A DNA stretch of 64,000 nucleotides. Origin: Monoplex corrugatus (taxonomy: Eukaryota > Mollusca > Gastropoda > Littorinimorpha > Ranellidae). Below, one piece after another: positions 59,161-64,000 of the stretch. Numbering within the stretch: the stretch's first letter is position 1; the number at the start of each line of letters is the position of its first letter. The stretch is from NCBI GenBank assembly GCA_030674185.1, contig CM060306.1:48552208-48616207 (forward strand), written 5' to 3'. The notes below the pieces were generated by a model. That model did not search any database and was not told the origin of the DNA. It worked only from the letters and a program-made list of their open reading frames with translations. A program made the position numbers and the translations under genes.

Positions 59161-60047
59161 CTGCACACATACTTGCACATACACATGCATGCATTCACAT
59201 GCACACAATTACACTGTCACATACAGGCATGCATTTTCTTAATGGGGAGAGGAGGTGATGAGTGAGAGAACAGGATTCAATCTGAAGGCTGAAGACTTCA
59301 AAAACCACTTGGATTTGTACCCATGCAGTGTATGAAACTGAGTCATGTGTAATAATGTATTGATCATGAAATTAATTACTGCAGAACTTCAGGATTTCAA
59401 AACATACCACACTGCTTATTTGATAAGGATCTAGAAACATTTCACACTGCCCAAAAGTCACCAGCTCCTTGCTTTATTTATGAGTTGGTATTTTTGTAAT
59501 TGTACATCATATGTCATGATGTTGTTGATAATTTTATTTTAGAAGGTCTGTTGAAATTGGTAAAAATTGAATTGCAAGTGTTTTCAGATAATTTGCAAGC
59601 AGTTCTGTCTGCACCTTTGTATTGGATGGATCAATTTTCTTCCTTTCAACTTCTTTTAATATAAAATCCTTAACTTTCTCTCGAACAACTCACAAAATGA
59701 TGCTACAGACAGACTGCATCTTTAGTCCCTTTTAATTATTAATAGAAAATGGCCGGTTCCTATGGAATCAAGCAAGATAAAGTGAAAACACAACCCAGTT
59801 ACAATAAAAACAGAAAAAGTAGAACAGTGTTGTAAACTGGAGGGTGTTTAAGAATGAAATAATTGCTATCCAAAGTGCAGATGTAACTACTTGTGAAAAC
59901 ACTTGTACTGACAATTGAGGAAAAAGAGTAAGCTGTTTCAATGATGATCAAGTCATAGGAGAAGTTAGATCACCAATGTTTCTGCTATATGTAAGTAGTT
60001 GTTATTGTTATTGTTGTTGTTTTGTTTGTTTTCATTCTTTGATGTTT

Positions 60048-60276
60048 AAATTTGTATTCAGGTATGTTTTTAAAATCCCCTGTGCGATAAATTGGACGGA
60101 GTGGTCAACGCCAGGGGCATCTCCCTAGATTATGTGCGCGAATGAATTGATATGTGTACTTAATTTGCTTTTTCCTTCTTTTTTCCTTTTGAAGTATTGT
60201 GTATGTATTGAAATGGTTATAGCCCTGATATGGCTGTACGCAGTCAGCTGGGCTCTAGACAAAAATAACAATAACA
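60048..60276 (+). repeat. (AATAAC)-tailed interspersed repeat, copy 3
   Basis: Inverse orientation to the copies at 42.2 and 49.7 kb. Landmarks in + direction are 'tttgtattcaggtatg', 'gtggtcaacgccaggggcat', 'gaattgatatgtgta', 'ggttatagccctgatatggctgtacgcagtcagctgggc', then the tail aaaaataacaataac. This orientation shows the tail at the 3' end. Confidence 0.75.
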
Positions 60277-62022
60277 GTTCTTTGACGGAATTAAAAATCC
60301 TATGTGCACACCACAAAAATTGGCCATCACAGAATCCATTACTCATATGATCTTGAAATGGATAATGCAGCAGAACACCTGATGATGATGATGAATGGTA
60401 TCAAGATTCTACAGAAAACCCTTTAAGTCTACATCATCATAAGATTTAACTGAAAGATGGTCAGTGAAGAGGCCAGTTGTACATGGAACTAATTTGAAAG
60501 TTGGGGTTGGAATTGGAGCAGTCAGACCTTTAGTGTGAATTTGATAGGAAGACTGAGAGACAGCACTTTTTAAATGAGGAGCTTTGCATATTTTCAAAAT
60601 ATTGGTGATGGTTTTTTGTTGTTTGTTTGTTGTGTTGTGTTGTATGTTATATATGGCTAAGAGGAATGCAGATGTTGTCATTTCAATAGCTACACAGATT
60701 TGTGATTGAATTTGTGTCGATGTAATATGGTGTGTGTCTATTTACTCTGTGTCTGTGGAATGGTGCACAGAGAAACTTGTCTGTTGTCCCTTTTCTGGCC
60801 CAAAGTGGTGATGTAGCTATCCATGTAACTTCCGTTCACAGTTGGTGTACAGATTGAAAACTGGAGTGACTTGAATGTGCCTTGACATTATCTGTTGTTT
60901 GAAATATGTCCAGATTATTTCTGTTGCATCAGTATAGCACCATACCATTTTTTGCTGTCTGTACCTGCAGGGTCAGGTTGAATGCATTTTCAGATGAGCC
61001 ATGATGACCCAAGTGTGTCATGTCCGCATGCCTTGCAAATACTGTTTTGTGTCTGCGTAGTCATGACCTATGGAACAACTTGAGGACCCGAGCTTTAATA
61101 TGGTGTCTGTGCATTCTGCTGTCCAGCAAATAATCCAGGTCTTTGCTCTTCCCACCCCGCAAATGAGGATGGCTTGTTGCATTTCACCTGCTATAATTTT
61201 GTCACTTGTGCCACATGATTATGTTCTGTTTCTGTACCTGTGAAAAACAAGTGTTAAAGTTATGACTTCACAACACGATCAAAAGTAGATAATTGTTAGC
61301 CAAATGTTTTTGATTTGTATGTGTTCTGTGTTTGGATACTATGAGTGTTGACTGTCACTTTGATTGAGGTCGAATATCAGTATTATGCCCTGCCTTGATA
61401 ACTCATTTCCATTGCATAAGTGAGGATGGCTTAATATCAGGCTTCATATTTCACAGCTTTTAAACCCTTGATATTTCAATTTAATGAAATTAGCCTGCCA
61501 TCAGTGCTGATTTTGGTGAACTTGTGCAGCTGAGTAAAAACTGGACCAAGTAAGCACATATCTTGTCATAATGTTGGTCCACATCTGGAAGAGGGTTATC
61601 ACAAGCTGTCTTTCCCAAGCTTGTAGAAACAGCTTCTAATGATTAAGGGTGAAGACATCTCCAGGTTTTTTCCTTTGTCATCCTATACCCAACTCCACCC
61701 CATTTTATTTTTTAAATTCCCATCTCTTCCAGTTTTTCTCCTTGTTTGTCAGCTCTATAGATGGGCAGTGGTGACCCCATTGGCTTTTCCAGATCCATTG
61801 CCAGCATCATAGAAGGTCTGCATGTATTATATCATCCTAGATCCTTTCCCCATTGAATATGTTTCTGCTAGTCTGGATACCAAGACAGCCAATGTATCTT
61901 CAATGACCAACAGTCAAAGTTGATTTGTTGATCTGATTTGAAGCCATTGGCCATTGCATGACCTTAAAAAAAATGATGCCATAATGAAATGATGTAAAAC
62001 TGCCAAATGATTTATGTTGATT

Positions 62023-62040
62023 TGCACGGTTTAATGCATG
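62023..62040 (+). promoter_or_regulatory. RBFOX-type binding words TGCACG and TGCATG upstream of the 93-nt exon
   Basis: TGCACG (62023-62028, the known secondary Fox motif) and TGCATG (62035-62040) lie 27-44 nt before the exon, in the branch-point/polypyrimidine zone. Binding here is expected to repress inclusion. Confidence 0.65.
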
Positions 62041-62057
62041 CTCCTTATTTTTCCTTA

Positions 62058-62063
62058 TGCATG
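62058..62063 (+). promoter_or_regulatory. RBFOX binding word TGCATG abutting the 3' splice site
   Basis: TGCATG is immediately followed by CAG and the exon start (62067). A bound Fox protein would sit on the acceptor, which suggests direct competition with U2AF. Confidence 0.7.
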
Positions 62064-62066
62064 CAG

Positions 62067-62159
62067 GGATTCGGTTTCGTAACTTTCGCAAATAGTGTGG
62101 ATGCTGACCGAGCACGAGAGAAATTGAACGGCACGGTGGTTGAGGGACGAAAAATTGAG
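62067..62159 (+). CDS. rbfox: RBFOX 93-nt exon: RNP1 and second half of the RRM
   Basis: 31 codons, phase 0, starting [20 protein letters not shown] and ending [11 protein letters not shown]1 is completed as K|GFGFVTF across the junction with the 54-nt exon; its two Phe stack on RNA bases in the Fox-1 structure. The length is exactly 93 nt, as in vertebrates, where skipping of this exon makes an in-frame protein without RNA binding that acts as a dominant negative. The acceptor overlaps TGCATG. The donor GAG|gtgcct is weak and is followed by another TGCATG. A retained intron would reach a stop (TGA, 62169-62171) after three codons. The next exon, expected to begin VNNATARV, is not in this window. 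Confidence 0.97.
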
Positions 62160-64000
62160 GTGCCTGCATGATTATTTACTCTATGTGATAGCTCTACCTC
62201 GTAAAGTGTTAAGTATGGTATGAGCCATGATTTGTGCAGTATGAAGAAATGCCTGCTCATTGTGTGTGGTCACCGTGTTCAGTGTTTTTCGTTATCATTG
62301 TCAGATGGTTGAATGAAAAGTCTAAATTTTTTGTCACTTCACCTAACTGGATTTTTATTTCTTCTTTAATTTTAATGCTCTCAGGGAAAAGGGAGAGTAA
62401 ACCAAAAGTAATTTCACCCGACTAGATTCCAGTGTTTGCGGGTATGCTGTTTGTTGACAGTCCTTGTTAAATGCACGCAGTGACTATGGTACTGTTGCCT
62501 TCTTTGTGCATCCTATATAAATGTGGTTTGGCATTTCTTGATGCTGTCTTTTTGATTGTTATGTGGGACTGAATGTGTACTGTGTCATTTGCTGGTGTCA
62601 TACAGTCAGTGTTAAATAAATATTTTTCTTAACAGATAAGTAGTAAGTACATGGAAGTAGCTATCTCAACACCTACAAATTACATACTTTTGAAAGGCTT
62701 TAGTCATTGTCTCTAAGCGGTATGTCAGAATGGATTTTATAAATCTATTGTGTGTTTTGTAAATTCTTTTTATTCTTTCTGCAAAGTACAAGAAAAAAAA
62801 ACAATGGGAAAAAAATTTCTTAAAGAGGAGTGCTATGCATACAGTTTTGTTTTATCCTTTTGCCCATTATGATTTTTTTGTTTGTTTTTGTTTGAAAACT
62901 GTTATCCATCCTTTTTTCAGTCTCACTTTATCCTATCTCAGCATTATTTTTATTATGATTATTGTTGTTTTGTTACTATTATTGTTATTTGATTTCTTTT
63001 TTAGTTTTATTATTATTATGATAATGCAAATGTGTTATTCAAGACATCATGAACAATAGTCTATCAGAATTATTTAGTCTTTACCCAGTACTTATTTAGA
63101 ATTTGCCCAGGATGACATTGCAAAGATATTTACATGTTTTTCTTTGTGAGTTGTTTAGATTTATGCATGATTAGCAAAAATTCAAAAATTGAATATAGAC
63201 TATATTTGTTTTGTTCAGTTTGCATCCGAAAGTCTAGATTAACTTTGGGGCTTTTCTTTATGATAATAAAATGGTGTATTACATAATCCATGCAGATTGG
63301 AACAGGTACATAAAAATCAGTTTCTGATTTATTTCAATATCTGCTTTTTTTTTTTTCACTAACTCGAGAAATTCTAGAATGGATATCAAGTTTTCTTTAG
63401 AAGTTAGTTCAGATAATTAGTCAAATTTGTAGTTTTCTTTTAATGTGAAAAAAAAAATTTCCAACTTGAAACATGTTATGTTTATAACCAAAGTAAGATT
63501 TGAGTAACTAGATCAGTAAATGTTTTGATAAGTAGAAATGGCATTTCAAAGGAATTATATTTTCAGTGAGAAAGTTATTTAGATATTGGATGTATCTGTA
63601 GTATTATGCTAAATTGTTATTGTTGTTGTTTTAGCTCTTAACAGTAGTTGTGTGTTATGTCTTTTATCTTTTTATGAAAGTTTATCCACATGTAAGTATT
63701 TGCTTGTGTGGTGGGTTTGTTTTTTTTATTATGCTGGGGTAGCTGAATAAATAATGATTCCTAATTGAAGAATATTTTGATTTTCTTGCATTGTGAAATT
63801 TAAAATGCTCTTTAAAAGTTTTACATATTTTAGAAAAAAAATGTCATGTGTTTTTATAGTATGAGACAAAAACACCTACAAATGTGCTCCTTTGGCAGTA
63901 AATTTGCTGGCTTGTATTCCTTACAGTATTTTTAAGTAGATGCTGTAGGGGAATATGTCTTTCCGTTGAAAAGGAATTGGGGGGTGGAGGAATCCATTTT
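62160..64000 (+). other. rbfox: Start of the next rbfox intron, to the window edge
   Basis: gtgcct donor, then AT-rich and T-rich non-coding DNA. AATAAA occurs at 62615-62620 and again near 63746, but so do many AT words. No exon corresponding to VNNATARV or the Ala/Tyr-rich C terminus is visible. Confidence 0.7.
62165..62170 (+). promoter_or_regulatory. RBFOX binding word TGCATG overlapping the donor region
   Basis: TGCATG at intron positions +6 to +11. A downstream site usually promotes inclusion, but one this close to a weak donor could also block U1. A further TGCATG lies 1 kb downstream (63164-63169) and a TGCACG at 62472-62477. Confidence 0.6.

Larger units (their letters stand above)
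52732..62066 (+). other. rbfox: Intron of rbfox (9.3 kb)
   Basis: gtaagt donor to the tatgcatgcag acceptor. It holds a C17 run at 53460-53476, the unassigned 3.2-kb TIR transposon (55402-58587) with a pogo derivative inside it, AC microsatellites (57333-57373, 59097-59160) and the third copy of the (AATAAC)-tailed repeat (60048-60276). 53500-55390 and 60280-62030 appear to be unique non-coding DNA. Confidence 0.85.

Noticed and set aside
62160..64000. Search for the next rbfox exon (VNNATARV) inside the window
   Set aside because: No matching translation is visible; the exon must lie beyond the right edge.

Overview
This is a 64-kb piece of an animal nuclear genome. Small exons with GT-AG splice sites sit in introns up to 37.7 kb, non-coding DNA is AT-rich, dinucleotide microsatellites are abundant, and non-LTR and TIR transposon remnants are many. 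The repeat style (RTE/BovB-like LINEs, an L2/CR1-like tail, huge (GT)n/(CT)n tracts, frequent aggcct words) suggests a lophotrochozoan, probably a mollusc such as a gastropod. That placement is inference.

One host gene is recognisable, on the + strand: an RBFOX (Fox-1 family) RNA-binding splicing regulator. Its RRM is split over three phase-0 exons at 52083-52232, 52678-52731 (54 nt) and 62067-62159 (93 nt), with boundaries that match vertebrate RBFOX genes as I remember them. A 210-nt exon at 41028-41237 encodes the low-complexity N-terminal part. A candidate first coding exon (ATG at 3094, donor at 3301) lies 37.7 kb upstream. The exons after the RRM lie beyond the right edge. The 93-nt exon carries RNP1 and is bracketed by three TGCATG words, the binding site of the RBFOX protein itself: two just upstream, one of them abutting the acceptor AG, and one overlapping a weak donor. 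This looks like the autoregulatory exon-skipping circuit described in mammals.

The rest is intron, mostly a record of transposition. 13748-16942 is a near full-length (about 3.2 kb) broken RTE/BovB-like LINE with an 11-bp target duplication. 24683-25460 is an older fragment. 36591-39143 is a minus-strand copy of the first family, interrupted at 37015-37846 by a plus-strand copy with its own target duplication. 27539-28794 is a dead mariner with matching TIRs at TA. 32582-33340 is an L2/CR1-like LINE tail. 42189-43215 and 56492-57113 are pogo/Tigger-type deletion derivatives. 55402-58587 is a 3.2-kb TIR element with a perfect 9-bp target duplication that I cannot assign to a superfamily. Three copies of a roughly 190-bp foldback MITE with TTAA ends lie at 5.3, 31.8 and 35.4 kb. 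A repeat family with an (AATAAC)n tail occurs at 42.2, 49.7 and 60.0 kb. Most long open frames without these signatures are CA/GT or CT/GA repeats or chance ORFs.
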